A stretch of DNA of 64,000 nucleotides from Branchiostoma belcheri (GCF_001625305.1 NW_017802558.1:569268-633267); one strand, 5' to 3'. Numbered from the stretch's first letter, positions 1 to 12,612 are shown. The notes: generated from the letters alone by a model not told the origin. A program made the numbers and translations.

Positions 1-430
1 AGCCTATGACCTCAAGTTTACATGTACACGTATGTCTGCATCCAGTTGGACTTCAATCCGTTGTCATGACTTTGATTTTTTTTTCAGACTTTTCTTACAA
101 ACGTTCAAAATTAGGAAGAGCGATAACAACACCTGCATACAGTTTCTGCATGCTCTACTCATCCACAAAAGCATTATTTACTTCAGAACAGTATCAACGT
201 GTGGTACATTTGTCAATATATCACTGCTAGCATGAACCCATGGCTTCCCCTGTATTACTGTCAAAAGGGGTTTAACTTTAAGAAGGTGTCAGCTAAAAAA
301 GTGATAAATTGTAATCAAGAAATCATTATTGATGATAATTTAGTCCCAGATTTCCTGAGAAGGGGGATCCCTGTGGCACCCTGGGGTGTTGTGTGGTTGA
401 AGTGACAGCTGGTGTATTGGAATTTAATCA

Positions 431-770
431 GCCGCAGAGAATTACCTTTAATCCAGCCAATTATGTACCAATACATCTTCTGTCAACCTTACATGATATT
501 TGGATTGTATACAATGGTGATTTTAATGGGATATTTGCAGGGAACAATTGAAGAAATATCCGCACAATATGTTTCAGCAGGTTGGGCTCTCATGGGGTAG
601 CTCTGAATGCTACACCCAGTCTCTATGTTTCTCTGCCACAGAGAATTTAATTAATCCAGCCACTTCATCTTCTGTCAACCTTGCATGATATTTGGATTGT
701 GTACAATGGTGATTTTAATGGAAAATTGGCAGGAAACAGCTAAAGGAATAGCTGCACAATATGCAGGGTT
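431..770 (+). repeat. Diverged tandem duplication, unit about 205 bp
   Basis: Two neighbouring stretches, about 431-590 and 638-770, share the order of several blocks: CAGAGAATT, AATCCAGCCA, TCTTCTGTCAACCTT, ATGATATTTGGATTG, ACAATGGTGATTTTAATGG and GCACAATATG. Small substitutions and indels show that it is an old duplication. No coding potential is seen. Confidence 0.75.
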
Positions 771-1469
771 GTCCTGAGGCTTGTAATGGGAGGTTTGTAA
801 ATACCAGATCGTATTTTGACATCCAACATTAAAAAATACCCAAAGTCCCTATCTGAGCCTCTCAAGCACATGATGGAAGCTCCTTGCACAGACATATAAC
901 AATTTAACAAATCATTCAAATACACTATGTTTATAAAATGTTTGAACCAAACATTGATGCAGTCTCTCAAGAGCTGATACTATATAGTGATAACATCGTG
1001 CTTTGCAAGAGCTTAAAAATCCATTTAACAGAATGGCCTTGGAAAGAAAATGTATACTATAGGATTTGAGTAGGTGAATTTAAATGTGCAGGTTAACCCT
1101 CCCATTGAAAGTACCATGGCCAATAAAAATATGCTTTATAACCGGATGTCGAGAGGATTAATCGAATGTAGATATCTCTATGTTACATGTGTTATCAGAA
1201 TTCGAGTGTGTACTTCTGTCGTTGACTGACTGCCCTAAGTTCTGAACTTGATAACTATGGTGGAGAAAGCCCATCCAACCTCAACCTGCACCCACCCACA
1301 CAGTTCAGGCAGGTCACAACACACAGGGCAGATGAGAATTTCAAAGTAGAGCTTTAACTCGGACTGTCTGACACCCTGCACGCTATGATGGGAAACGATG
1401 GGAAACTGGAGGGTTAGCTACATGTATGTGTACAGTACTACAGATCCTTGTGCTGGTTCTATTGTGTAA

Positions 1470-1842
1470 GGCCATACTGATTTAATTTTATGGATGACAT
1501 CCACACGTGACTTGATTTTTGCCTGTTCTCAAAAAAAAATCATCTCTGACGAGGCTCTGGCCTGGGTGCCGTCCTCCATAGTCCATGGTAGTTAACGACA
1601 GTAGGGAGCCGGTGGCATTACTGGAGGATGGCACCCAGGCTGCCGGAGCTCCACAGAACTCAAGTACCCAGTACAGTGACAACCATATTATAATGCCGCA
1701 AAAGGCCAGCATGTGTCGGCTTATCGTAAAAGTCGCTATGTACTAGCATTTTTGGGGCTGGAATTTTTTTTATTTTGCCCGTGTGCACTATAGTTTGGAG
1801 GTCTTCAGAGGATGTCATCCATAAAATTAAGTCAGTGTGGCC
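1470..1842. mobile_element. Family C MITE (Harbinger-like)
   Basis: A nonautonomous DNA element. Its ends are GGCCATACTGATTTAATTTT and the matching inverted end around 1800-1842, both running into a GGATGACATCC-type motif. It is flanked by TAA on both sides (1467-1469 and 1843-1845). A 3-bp TWA duplication with GGCC ends is the pattern known for PIF/Harbinger elements; the superfamily is inferred. Related copies lie at 30731, 45176 and 49947. No transposase is encoded. Confidence 0.8.
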
Positions 1843-2989
1843 TAAGGGAAATAACTAGTGTGCCTCCATACTTACAATACCATTGCGGAGAGGACCAAAG
1901 CTTGATACCAGGCCACTACGTAATGATATTATCATTATACATTCTTAATATTTTTTTAGTAAGGTTAAACCAATAATTAGATTGATACGGCCTTAAAGTT
2001 AGAGACAGGATTTGACCAATTGTTTACAGGTCATCTTACTGACAGGAAGGATTTGTGTTAAAAGCAACTCTTGGACATGTTGACAGCTACTCTGCATGGC
2101 CTTCCTTTGTTTGGCTGAAGCTGCTTACAACCCTTTTGCTCCAGTATAAACTTTGGAGTGATGTTATCAATGCTCAGAAATGCGTAGCATATCTATTAAA
2201 CTTTTAAAGTCTGATGACGTTGTCTTCTTGAAATAACTTCTATGCTATCAAATGGTTCAGAATATAGACTTTTATTTGCTTATAAGCTTTAGAAACGTTA
2301 AAGACCTACAAATATCTGTCCACACCTCTGAAAAAAAGTTTTGAATTGACAGTGCGCCCCTCTAATCCGTTATGCGCCACGTGAGACAGAAAATTTGTGA
2401 TCTGCAGTCATTACAACCCAGTCGTCCCCAATGAAAAATCAGATATAAGCTCTTGATCTTTTTCAACTCCCGGTCAGGGATGCCATTCTGCTCATGTTGA
2501 AAACACCAGTTGGAATGGTGCCAGGATGATTCCCCTAAGATCAGGCCAACCTTAACAAGTCCGTGATGGATGTCAGCTGTTCTCTGGCCTTTTATTTTTG
2601 CACCCTGCAATGTTACAGTTTTAAGACCATACTTTGTATACTGGTACTACCAGTGTTGAAGCCAGTCTGAATTTTTTTCCGTCATTGCAATTTTGTTTGA
2701 CGTATCGAACGCACCTGAAGTGCGACAACCCTAGGGGGTCGGGGGGTGTCCTGGAAGATTTTAAAATCTTGGCCCCCTGTATGCTTTTTCCTGCATTTTT
2801 AGGGGCAAATTTTCCTGGTAGACTAAGTTTACACCTCTTTTCATATCTTTACACACCAAGTTTTGTCTGTAAAAGATGAAGGATTGGGCAAAATTTTTGT
2901 CTGTCATGAGAGTCAAAATTTGGTCAAATGACAGAAAGATGGATGGAAGCTAGCTAGAACGCTGCTGTACACATTACATAGTCATTTTT

Positions 2990-3290
2990 TTGCTTGAAGA
3001 TCTTAAAATATAAATGAAGTTTATACATTTCAAAGAGACTGGGAGACAAGGTGGAGAGAGCCCAGTCCACGTCTAAAATTGATGTGTTTCAGATAATCTC
3101 ATCATAACAGTAACAGTTTCATTCCATACTTTACGTACACAGTCACTTTCTGCTGAAGATCTCGAAGATCAATGCAGTTTATCATGATATCAATTCTGAC
3201 ACATATTTCAAAGAGGGTCCTGGAGACAGCAGGGCCAAGAGATAGAGCCCAGTTCTGGTCTAAAATTGATGTGTTTCAGATGTTTCAGAA
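2990..3290 (+). repeat. Diverged tandem duplication, unit about 170 bp
   Basis: About 2990-3115 and 3150-3290 share GAAGATCT, TTTCAAAGAG, GGAGACA, GAGCCCAGT and CTAAAATTGATGTGTTTCAG in the same order. The block has no recognisable function. Confidence 0.7.
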
Positions 3291-4140
3291 ATTCAGATGC
3301 TCTCATCATTTAAAAGTTGAGCAATGGAGAATTTTTTTGATCGACAAAGAAGAAGTGTTTCGGAAAATTCAACTGGAAGAGTCATCACATTTCAATCCAA
3401 ATAAAAGAGAGGGGAGTTAAAATTGTCATCGTTCCCTTGAGACCGTGCATTGGTCTACACAGCAGCTTGTGTGTTATTGATCGTTGTGCTAGGAAGATTA
3501 TGACGATGATGATGAATAGTTTATTGAAGGTGAATCATAAAACACAGCTCATAAAGCATTGCATGGCCTCTTACACACTTGATATAAAAAGGCTTGGTTT
3601 CTAAAATACATATCAGCCGTACAATACTTTTACTGGAAATATGACCATTATGAGGCATCATCATCAAATGGATTTGCGATTGCTCTTATTCAATCAATTT
3701 CTGAGTAAATTGGTACATAAGGCTTCTGTTTAATCTTTAAAATCGTACTGTGCCTCATGAAATCATGTAGGTATGATGTATAAAAGCTATTCATATGAGG
3801 AAGACAGATTGGTAGAGTGTAATTGGTAGGTGAGTGATTGTTAACGATCATTGGTAACAATAATCATGATTGATTTAAGTAAAACAACCGTAAAAAGTAC
3901 CACACAACACAGAATGTCATTCAAATGGCCAAACCTTAGAAATGCATTACAAAAAGACCACTCAAAAAGTTATAACTTCTTTTTGTCATATTTCATCACT
4001 TTTTGTCATATTTCATCAATGAGAATGTCAGGAATTTTCTGGTACTGTGCAACTTATCTTGACAGTTCCTCAGATAATAAATTATAAGCGGAGCTAAAAG
4101 TTAATTGTTTGATCAAAGAAGTGATGTTTTCACCAATGTT

Positions 4141-4335
4141 GGGAAGAACTGTTTACCTTAAGTAGTCACGTGACGAGCGTAGTCAGTTACCAAAAGAAAA
4201 CTTTACGTCACGTGACCCAACAGTACGCATGGCGCCGATCTCCGAAAATTCTTCTGGAGTCTGTGCGGCTCTGACGGCAAGGATCCTACTCTAAAACTGC
4301 GGATTTACTACAAAAGCGACCGAGGATTTTCTACC
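4141..4335 (+). promoter_or_regulatory. Promoter and 5' UTR with two GTCACGTGAC palindromes
   Basis: This is a sudden CpG-rich stretch in CpG-poor surroundings, directly upstream of a signal-peptide exon. It carries two identical 10-bp palindromes, GTCACGTGAC, at 4165-4174 and 4207-4216. Their starts are 42 bp apart, about four helical turns. This palindrome is the E-box form bound by USF and MiT/TFE factors and matches the CLEAR element core. No clear TATA box is seen. The transcription start must lie between about 4217 and 4335 if the exon call is right. Regulation by these factors is inferred from the motif only. Confidence 0.6.
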
Positions 4336-4420
4336 ATGGTGGCCGGGCGATCTGCTGTCGCGTCCTGTTGGATGTTTGTGGCGGTGGCGGTGGCGTTTCT
4401 TAGCGGGGAGAGTTTGGCAG
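4336..4420 (+). CDS. First coding exon: signal peptide of an unidentified secreted or membrane protein
   Basis: The ATG at 4336 sits in a good context (ACCATGG). It opens 28 codons and one extra base before a splice donor, GCAG|GTAAGC, at 4420/4421. The peptide has the layout of a cleavable signal sequence: a short start with Arg5, a hydrophobic core at residues 12-22 (mainly V, A, F) and a small-residue cleavage region ending S-L-A. The intron would be phase 1, as is common after signal peptides in genes built from extracellular modules. The frame runs on past the donor to 4518 without looking like protein, which supports splicing. The mature protein is not visible, so the gene cannot be named. 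Later exons are either beyond the window or too short for me to recognise. Confidence 0.6.
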
Positions 4421-5862
4421 GTAAGCCGGGGTGGAGGGAGAGAGTCTCGGTCACGGTGGGGTGGGAGGTACCGCAGCTGGAGTACGTTTGCCGAGAAGGG
4501 CCACAGCCCGGGCTATAGCGCCCTGACAGCAAGTCATGACCATTTTTACTGTGCATGCCCTCAATTGTCAGATAAAGCAAGGTCATACAATTGTCTCATC
4601 CACACGTCCTGGGATAAAGCTGTTTTATGAGCAGCGATCGGGTCTATTTTTGCGCAAGTGTGTTTATGTTACGAGGCGTTGGAAAGATGTGTGGGGTGTG
4701 TGTGAGGCGAGGAGGGCGAGTTTAGTCTCGGGAGTAACAGCAAATCGTCTGCGGTTCCTCGTGCTGGGGTTAATTTACAGCTGGTTTTACAATCTGCGAG
4801 GATCGCAGACACAGTTGGCAGACTGGCCGTGAAGGTCGAGGAGTAACAAAACTAGGGTCGCCGGCTACAATTATAGGGTAAACACGAGCTGAATGAAGGG
4901 CGTTCTCCGGTACTTCGCGGATCACTGACAAACGAGCTTGAGCTATCCGTAGTATCTTTCTCGAGCACGCAGACAGGCCTGCATTTAGCGGGTCCTTCAG
5001 ACCGACAGCTTTTACAAATGTCGGTCATTTATCCCCAGTCTGGTTTGCCTTCATCCCGGCGTAATTTAGTCGGGAGAAAAGAAAAGCGGGAGTACAAACA
5101 CACGGGAACCGGGTTGAGTTAAAAGGACCCCCGCGGGATTTTAAGGTGACCGGCCCCGTGTGGGAACTGAACCCTTTACTCCTCGCGCGAGCGTGACTTT
5201 TGAGGAAAACATCACGCCACTGTCCGCCCACATGTCGAACTGCAAATTAGAAAATATAACGTTAGGTCTGACCACTTCCCGTGGCTCTTGGCCGCCACCG
5301 ATTGGAAGTTGGCAGGGAGACAGGCTCACAGGATGTCTTGGGCTACTAAACAGCAAACCTTATCTATCATAAGAAAGCACGGCCAAGTCGTAAAAAAACA
5401 AGCGTTTTCAGTAGGAATTCCTCTGAAATCTTCTCCGTAAAGCAGTATCTTGTTGTCGTTGAATACCCTGATCCCGGTACATGTTATGACAGGCGAGTTG
5501 TGTTTGTACTGGTTCGGGACCGTTAGCTGAGCAGTCTGCGTCCCGTCTGGCGCTGATCCTTGTCAGCCTCAGAAAGTGAAACTGGATAGTCCCTGCCCCA
5601 GGGTAAAGAAACGCGGCCAAGAGCTCACAAATTTTCCTCGCCCCTCACCCAAGTCTGAACCCTCCAGATGGATCCCACCGACCTTTATGAATGGTGCTTT
5701 AATATTATCCTACGCCCTTCTAGTTCTGTGATTGATTCCAGTGATTTTTTGCTTGCTGTCCCACATTTCCTCCTCCCACAAAATGTGTTGATCTCCAACA
5801 TTCCACCTATCAAGTGAGGCCATAGGTGGATCGATTTACTGTGTTTACCACAGATCAATGTA
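4421..5862 (+). other. Start of putative first intron, CpG-rich
   Basis: The sequence begins at the GTAAGC donor and stays CpG-rich to about 5.7 kb, as expected for the 3' half of an unmethylated promoter island. Several short reading frames overlap on both strands, none with recognisable protein features. It may hold intronic regulatory sites, but I see no cluster that I can defend. Confidence 0.4.
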
Positions 5863-5870
5863 CTGTGGAG

Positions 5871-6085
5871 TAGCCTCTACCAGGCTTGAGGGCACGGCTG
5901 GAATTATAGTAGAAATCGGCCCGAAATAGAGAGATAACACGCCGAGGGAGTTTAGCCATCCAGTTTACAGTTTGCCGGCCCACAACTGTAAACTGGATGG
6001 CTAAACTCCCTCGGCGTGTTATCTCTCTATTTCGGGCCGATTTCTACTATAATTCCAGCCGTGCCCTCAAGCCTGGTAGAGGCTA
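5871..6085. mobile_element. Perfect foldback element, hAT-like, 8-bp target duplication
   Basis: This is a 215-bp element made of two perfect inverted arms of 102 bp (5871-5972 and 5984-6085) around an 11-base spacer. I compared the arms base by base and found no mismatch. The ends read TAGCCTCTACC and GGTAGAGGCTA. The 8-bp direct repeat CTGTGGAG flanks it at 5863-5870 and 6086-6093. An 8-bp duplication of form nTnnnnAn with TAG ends is known for Ac-type hAT transposons; this duplication fits. No transposase is encoded. Perfect arms suggest a recent insertion or ongoing arm conversion. Confidence 0.85.
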
Positions 6086-6844
6086 CTGTGGAGAGTGTGA
6101 AACAGGTTTTCTTGCTCCTTTTTTTGTGGAATGGGCTGTGCTATATTTATTATATATAATTATGGAGTGTTTCGGCTTGTCTGCTTATTTGTTACTGATT
6201 TGATATGTCACAATAGACTCAGATCGGTACATGTTCAGGACAGAATTTAATATCTTACATGTCATTTGATAGGAGAAAGTGCTTTTCTTCTCATTGACAT
6301 GCAGGTGGGATAATACAATATCCTTCCGATGGCTTCCTGTTGCATATGACAGTTTCCTTCCCACAAGCATCGCCTACATTTGTCAAAAATCTGCGGGACA
6401 TTTAGGAACTGAGTTGCTTGTTCCGTACAGTTAATTTTTGTGCTCCATCTGAGAGACCATTATCAGAACATGACGAAATGTAGGGACTAAAGGCCAGTTG
6501 TTAAATATGTATACAGTATAGGGAGACTAATGTCTTGTGGCCATTGCAGAGGAAAGTGTTGTTTGCATGTGTTAAAGAGTGTTGGGTTAGATTTTCTTCT
6601 TAAATACTATTGTAATAATATTACTGATTTCCATTGCCACATTTCTTTGTGTATTGTTTCCTTGTAATGTAGAACGATACTAAAACTATATCATTTTCCT
6701 GCACATAGTTTTGAATGCAAATCAAAATTTGTATTTGATTATATTAATAATTATACTATGACTAGTAAAGGAAGATTTTTTCCCTTTGTCTGTCATATTC
6801 CAAGATTGATTTCCTCAATGTTGTCATCAATGTGATCAATAATA

Positions 6845-6955
6845 TTCTCCAAGCAGAGGTTTCATTCTAGGGGGGGTTAGAATGGTTGGGATTCTTACGG
6901 CTGCCCCCTCCATTCTAACCCCCTCCCCGCCTAACCCAAACCTCTGATTTGAGAA
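6845..6955. mobile_element. Short MITE, ends TTCTCCAAGCAGAGGTTT, TA duplication
   Basis: This 111-bp palindromic element has ends TTCTCCAAGCAGAGGTTT and AACCTCTGATTTGAGAA, flanked by TA on both sides. A second hairpin inside pairs a CATTCTA-plus-G-tract arm with its complement near 6909-6930. The same end sequence is found in the element at 56905-57062. TA duplication suggests a Tc1/mariner or related transposase in trans. Confidence 0.75.
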
Positions 6956-7651
6956 TAATCAATCAATCAGTTGCGACTGGTCAGCTGGATACCCCTGTTT
7001 GTTAGTGTGTTTGCTGTCTTTTCCACCAAGTCTTGCTGTGAGGTTCAAGGAAATTTACTTCACCGTTTTAGGCCCGCCAGATGTTCCTTGCAGGGAGACA
7101 GGAAGTCGTGATTTGGAAAAGCGCTGTTCCCTTCCTACAGCAGTATAGAATTTCTTCACCCTTATCTAATTTAAGGTAGACATGTGTTCTGCCAAGTTTA
7201 AAGATGGTGAAGTGTGCTGGGTTAGGTATGTTTATCTTGAGGTAGATGCGCTGACAAAAATATTCATTGACAGCTTGTGTATAATACAGGGTATAGGATA
7301 CTGCCTGTAGGTAAGGGACCCACCTACTGTAAGGTATCTAATTTTCTGTCAGCAGAAGCCTATGCCAATCAGCAGTCAGTATTGATTAGTTGAAGTGTAC
7401 CATGTTGTGAACGCAGTTTGGAACATGGTCAGAATAACTGATAATTCTAAGCAGACTCACCGCTGTATCTTACCTGTGCTGCTCCCTATTATACATGTAC
7501 AGCCATGGTCTGTTGTTTGAGTTTCCCCAATTGTACTGTGTACTTACAACCCAAACCTCAGTTTGTTTAACAGTGATCTATTTACTTTGGGATTCCCTTA
7601 GAGATTACAGGATGTCTCCTTTGGCCTCCTTGTAAAACAGTACTGGTAGTA

Positions 7652-7853
7652 CTGTAAATCATGATTTTTTTTCGCGGTACTTTTATATTCACAGTTTCAA
7701 TTCTGTGCCGCGAGCATATAGTAGTGTGAACAATTAATTCACCGATTGTCTTTTTGCTGCACCTGCCGCCACCGCGAACATATAGTTTGACGAACATGTC
7801 AATTTTTCTCAGACCACGAACTTTTGCTACGGCGAACATAAAGTGATTTACAG
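7652..7853 (-). mobile_element. Family A MITE, ends CTGTAAATCA
   Basis: Its ends CTGTAAATCA and TGATTTACAG are flanked by TA on each side, the duplication made by Tc1/mariner-type transposases. The interior carries the family landmarks in reverse: CGCGGTACTTTTATATTC, CTTTTTGCTGCACCTGCCGC, CATTTTTCTCAGACC and CTTTTGCTAC. Forward orientation is defined here as the one reading CTGTAAATCACTTTATG at its left end. No transposase is encoded. Confidence 0.9.
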
Positions 7854-10331
7854 TAAATGGTATTGTACTGGGTAATGCCTACACACCTGTTCAGTCTGGT
7901 CACGGACTACTTACCTCAACTTAGGAGGTCATGTTTTCTCCAGTGTGTTTGCAGCCATGATAAATCAAACATATGTGATTGCGACTTGGTTTTTATGAGT
8001 TTTGTGTTGTGGATAGATCATAGTGTAATATGTAAAAAGAAAATCAAATTCTAGGATGGATCCAAAGCTGATTTACAATACATATATTGTTTAGAAATTC
8101 AATACCTGGATTTATGATTCTTCTGGTGTTGGATAATTCCAGCAAATCGGAAGCTGCCAATCAAATCACCCCATACGATAGTCGGCAAATCTTGGATGTG
8201 ATCAGCCATATGCACATGTAGGGTAATATGATTATATCTGCACATTTTGTAATTTATATAATCTTTTCTGCAGCTGTTGCCAATTCATATCACATATGGT
8301 TAACAACAAACCAGTGAGTGATTGCTACAAGGTAGCATCCTATTTGTATACCACTCTGAGGGCTCTCTCATACTCGCTCCATAGGATCAATGCACAGAAA
8401 AAATCTCAGTGGGGTTTGCTACAATCAAGAACCAAAACAGCTGGAATTGCCATTTGCCAAGTCAAAATATTTCAGTTGGTTTGATGTTCATGTACAGAGC
8501 AGATAATCTGCTGTAATAGACTAGAATGGTCTACAGAATATCACCATGACAATAGGAAAGAACAATGTTACTACAAAATTGTACACATCTAATTGCTGAA
8601 AGGGTGCATGTGAAATGACCACTGTACACTGGCACTGGGTTGATTATCTCAGCGACAACAGAGTGAGTAAACACTAGTGTTTACCAAAGCTGTTAGCAAG
8701 ATGTAGTGTTTATGTACTGTGACTGATTGCACGGCAAGGGAATTCCCTCAACTGAGCACACAAGTGTCTGGTGGAAATCACCAGGCGTGGGGTTTATGCA
8801 TGGTTTGTCAACAAGAAATCCTGTTTGAAGTCTAACCACAGGCAAAAGGCGATTGATTTTTTTTAGCCGAATTCCTGTGTTAGATTAATGAAGTGAGTAT
8901 TCGGTGTGCTCAGACTGTGACCATCCTCTGTTGAAAAGGAGGGTAACCAAGAAGTGTTGCACAAGTTGGTGCCACTTCAATGGTCTTCCTCACCAATGAC
9001 AATGATAAATAGGTGAATACCTGTAGTAAAGATCTATAGTTGTTCTGTTTAGCAGAAATATTAACTCTTGTTACATTTGAAGAATGAATGCAAATTGATT
9101 CCATTTTCTGCACTATAGTTTTGCCATTTTAATAGTACACTGTGTCCACTGCCTCAACAGAAGTCAAACCCAGCAAAATTAGTATCACATATTTAGTATA
9201 ATGTAGTATAATGTTAGACGTAGCCTCTCATACCATTGTATTTTTTTTTCTTGCACATTGTTAGTACCTGCAATGCATTAGCCCTCGGGCATTTGCATGT
9301 ATTTGTAATAAACTTTTATTAAATCTGTCAATCTGTCAGATAATGCAAAATTGTTAGACTCTAACTTAGAGATGTAAGATTTTAAGATTATTTGGAAGAA
9401 AGATGATGAAGTTTAAGTATTAAACAGGTAATTTATTACTATGTTGTATATTTGTTGATTCAGTTAGAAAAGTGATTAGCCTGGTCAATTGAGATATCTG
9501 TGAACAATTAAGTCATTTGGTAACTTGATAAGGTCAAGTACAGTATTTGCAAGTACATGTATTAAGTTGAACAAGCTGCACTTGTAATTGCCTTATAACA
9601 TGTACATGTACGACCCCTGTGTTGGAATAGAAAACACAGATGGTGTTGTCCAGGGCTCTAGCCAGCTCACAGTTTTTTTCTGTCAGCCCAGGGTTCATGA
9701 TCGGACCTGGGGGGAGAGTTCTTGCAATCTAGGGGGTCTGGGGACAAATTTGGGATGTTCAAGTTCAAGTTTATTTATTTCAAGCCTTGAAATAAAAATG
9801 CACTTTCCCCACATTTTGAGAGAGGTTGTTATTGGTCCTTTGGATGATTTTATAATTTTACCTAAGATATTTATGTATGAGTGTGAGTGATTTTTGCCAA
9901 TTTTGTCCATCAAGGTTGACAGATCAGTTTAAAAATTTTTCCGTCACACTCCACAAAGGTCCTGCAATTGATAGAAAAACGGGTGCTGGCTAGAGCCCTG
10001 GTATTGTCAGGGAGGAGTGCTGTATTTGAGCGTTTTGGAAAGTTCACAACTTCACACAGAAAACACAAAGATCTTCCACATGTCATCAGGTCATCACTGT
10101 TATAGGGGGGTACCATGCTGTGTTTTGATCTTGAGATCTCAGGTTCATGACTCAAGGGACAGCAATTTGCTTACTCATCCATTCAGGCACCAAACAGGCT
10201 GATAGAGAACAGATGGCATCTTCACTGCTGGCCTCCAAGTTTAGTACTCCATGCTGCTATTAACTTAGAAAAAGGTGTCTAAAAATAAAAGATACTTTTT
10301 GCCTTGCCAAGAAGGTTATCTTTTCTATAGC

Positions 10332-10406
10332 ATGTGTGTGTGTGTGTTTGTGTTTGTGTGTGTCTGTGTGTGTGTGTGTGTGTGTATGTGTGTGTGTGTG
10401 TGTGTG
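10332..10406. repeat. (TG)n microsatellite
   Basis: About 75 bases of TG with occasional TTTG, TCTG and TATG interruptions. Next to it (about 10407-10545) is a dispersed-repeat-like sequence containing GGTGGGTAGGTATTG and TTTTGAGCCCCCTTGCGGC. I cannot assign that to a class. Confidence 0.9.
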
Positions 10407-12471
10407 GTTTAGCAAGATAACTTGATCAAGAAGTGTTGGGTGGATTGCCATGAAACTTGAAACTTGGTAGGTGGGTAGGTATTGATAAGACCAAGAAATT
10501 ATTAGGTTTTGAGCCCCCTTGCGGCTTGTTATGGTATTACAGCGGAACTTCTAGTTTTGATATCTCAGGCTTGTGTTTGACTAACACCTAACACAATTTC
10601 TTTGAAGTGTAGATGAGTATAACAATCAATGTGGACAACGGCCATCTAAAAAGGCCTGATAAATGAGGATCACAGTTTTAGACCAACTTTGCTCATTGAC
10701 AAGATGAAAGTTACAGATTCAGCTACTTATAGACACAGTTACATGAGAATTCACACTTACATATAGCATATGCTGACGTCTTTGAGTATAAAAGATTGAT
10801 GTGTTATCTCTATACCTACTGTACCTTATTTAATGGATTGACTGGTGAGCTTGTTAAGTTGAAAGTTAGAATACATTGATCAAACTTAATTAGATTATAC
10901 ACCACAAGAGGATGTTTGGGTCTTTTGTACCTTTTTTATTCAAATCTCTCATGAAATACCGTTGAACACTTTTAAGCCAAGCAGATATCTCTGATATGGA
11001 AAATATACAGTGTATATGCTATAAATGAATGCAGTGCCAAATGGACATTCATTCCATATCTGATTCCTTTTGAACGTGACAAAAAAAAAAAAGGATTTTG
11101 CATATCAGCACTTGGAGCCACAACCCACATTTTTCAAAGTTGTGGTGCCTTACACTAGATGGTCGCATCAGTGTAGAGGATATCCGGGTAATGCCTATAG
11201 TGTGGCTCTGACAGTGAGATATTGACACTGGCCGGGTGATATATGGATTATGAGTGGAAAGGATGGTCATGGTGGTATCATCTTAATGGAGGATCCGCCC
11301 AGCCAAGAGTCTCCGCTTCGCACCAGGATGATAAAGGATGGGCCGTCTGAACGCAGTTGTTCACCGGCAACTCAAAAGGGAAGATCATCCGTGATATTAC
11401 ATCTGTTACTTCTCAATACTACATCGCAGCTTCTATACGCATACTTCATGGTGCCGTAGTTATAACAATAGTGCCGTCATCAGATACCGCGTTCACGGTA
11501 CAGATCAATCGCAAGTATTGTCTAACTTTTTTTTATAGAGTAATGATTTGTATTGTAGCAGTTTTCATGGTTTCATTTTGATATGATAAAGTCATTTGTC
11601 TTACTTTGAATGGTGTGCAATTATTGATTGTGCTGAACTTGAACTTTAAGGTACATGAAACATTGATTTTGATACTGTGAAATGTGAACTTTTTTTTGCT
11701 GATGTTCTGTTAATGTAAATGTTAACAATCAGGAAATCTGAAGAGTACTTTGCATGGTAGTTGTGGACTGGAATGACCTCCTCAACTCGTACTGCAAACC
11801 GTTTTCTGCAGAGTAAAAAAAACTAGTAGTGACGGTAATACCATTACAGTAAATATAGAATACAATACAGGGTATTCCGTATCACCCGAGGTACCAGCCC
11901 GACTGCGATCCAACCTGCAGGAGGGCTGGGACCAAGGGTGATGCGGAATACACCTTGTTGTATTTTATTTATGTCACACCCACCCAAGAAAACATGCCTT
12001 TCAATACAAAATGAGCAATCAATTCTAATGTCCAAATCCCGTATTCGAATTTTCAAAAGTGGCGCACACGGTTTAAGCGAGACGCATTCAAATCGTTCTA
12101 TGGAAGCCTGGCCCATTCTCACTCTGGAACACTGTTATCAAAGGTTTATAAAGTGATTTACAACTCTTTATCCAGATGGAAATTTAAGTAGCTCCATGGT
12201 AGGTTCTCCTGCTCTTCCCCTTGCCTGGGAGGATATTGATTGTTAGAAACCCATTCTATTCACAGTCATGAGAGAGAGTCACTCCCTTCCTGTCCCACGG
12301 CTTTGCTGGGGGTCTAGAGTCTATCTGTTATCAGTTGGGGAAGGCTGTGGAGGAAAATATATGCCTGCCCTGAAAAAAGATGCTGGTAGTATCAGATAAG
12401 CTTTTAGGGAAACTACCATTTTTTTCACAGACCTTCAAACGTCTGGAAAGATAAAACATGCACAGGTAGTT

Positions 12472-12612
12472 ATGTTTACCTTTGCAGAAGGAAAATGTAT
12501 TGATTTTGCTCTGTTTCGTCTTCTCCAAACATATTAGGTCAATGACCTGGACCAGACATCTGTCTCCACGGTAACTGGTGCTGTATGGATACCCTGTAGG
12601 GGTTACATCATG
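12472..12612 (+). mobile_element. Family J repeat copy
   Basis: It starts ATGTTTACCTTTGCAGAAGG, continues with TTTTGCTCTGTTTC, CTCCAAACA and AGGTCAATGACCTGGACCAG, then CACGGTAACTGGTG, and fades near GGTTACATCATG. The same order recurs at 24024-24160 and, reversed, inside 35026-35256. A shorter related piece is at about 15203-15262. It is probably a nonautonomous element; the complete copy at 35 kb shows inverted ends. Confidence 0.7.

Larger units (their letters stand above)
1..4140. other. Noncoding, CpG-poor DNA upstream of the promoter
   Basis: No reading frame here looks like a real exon: all are short, of biased composition and unrelated to any family I recognise. The stretch contains a diverged tandem duplication near 431-770, one family C element at 1470-1842 and another diverged tandem duplication at 2990-3290. 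The rest is A+T-rich, CpG-depleted sequence as in introns or intergenic DNA. I see nothing else that I can name. Confidence 0.6.

Noticed and set aside
10260..10451. His-Thr repeat frame on the minus strand
   Set aside because: It is a translation of the TG microsatellite.
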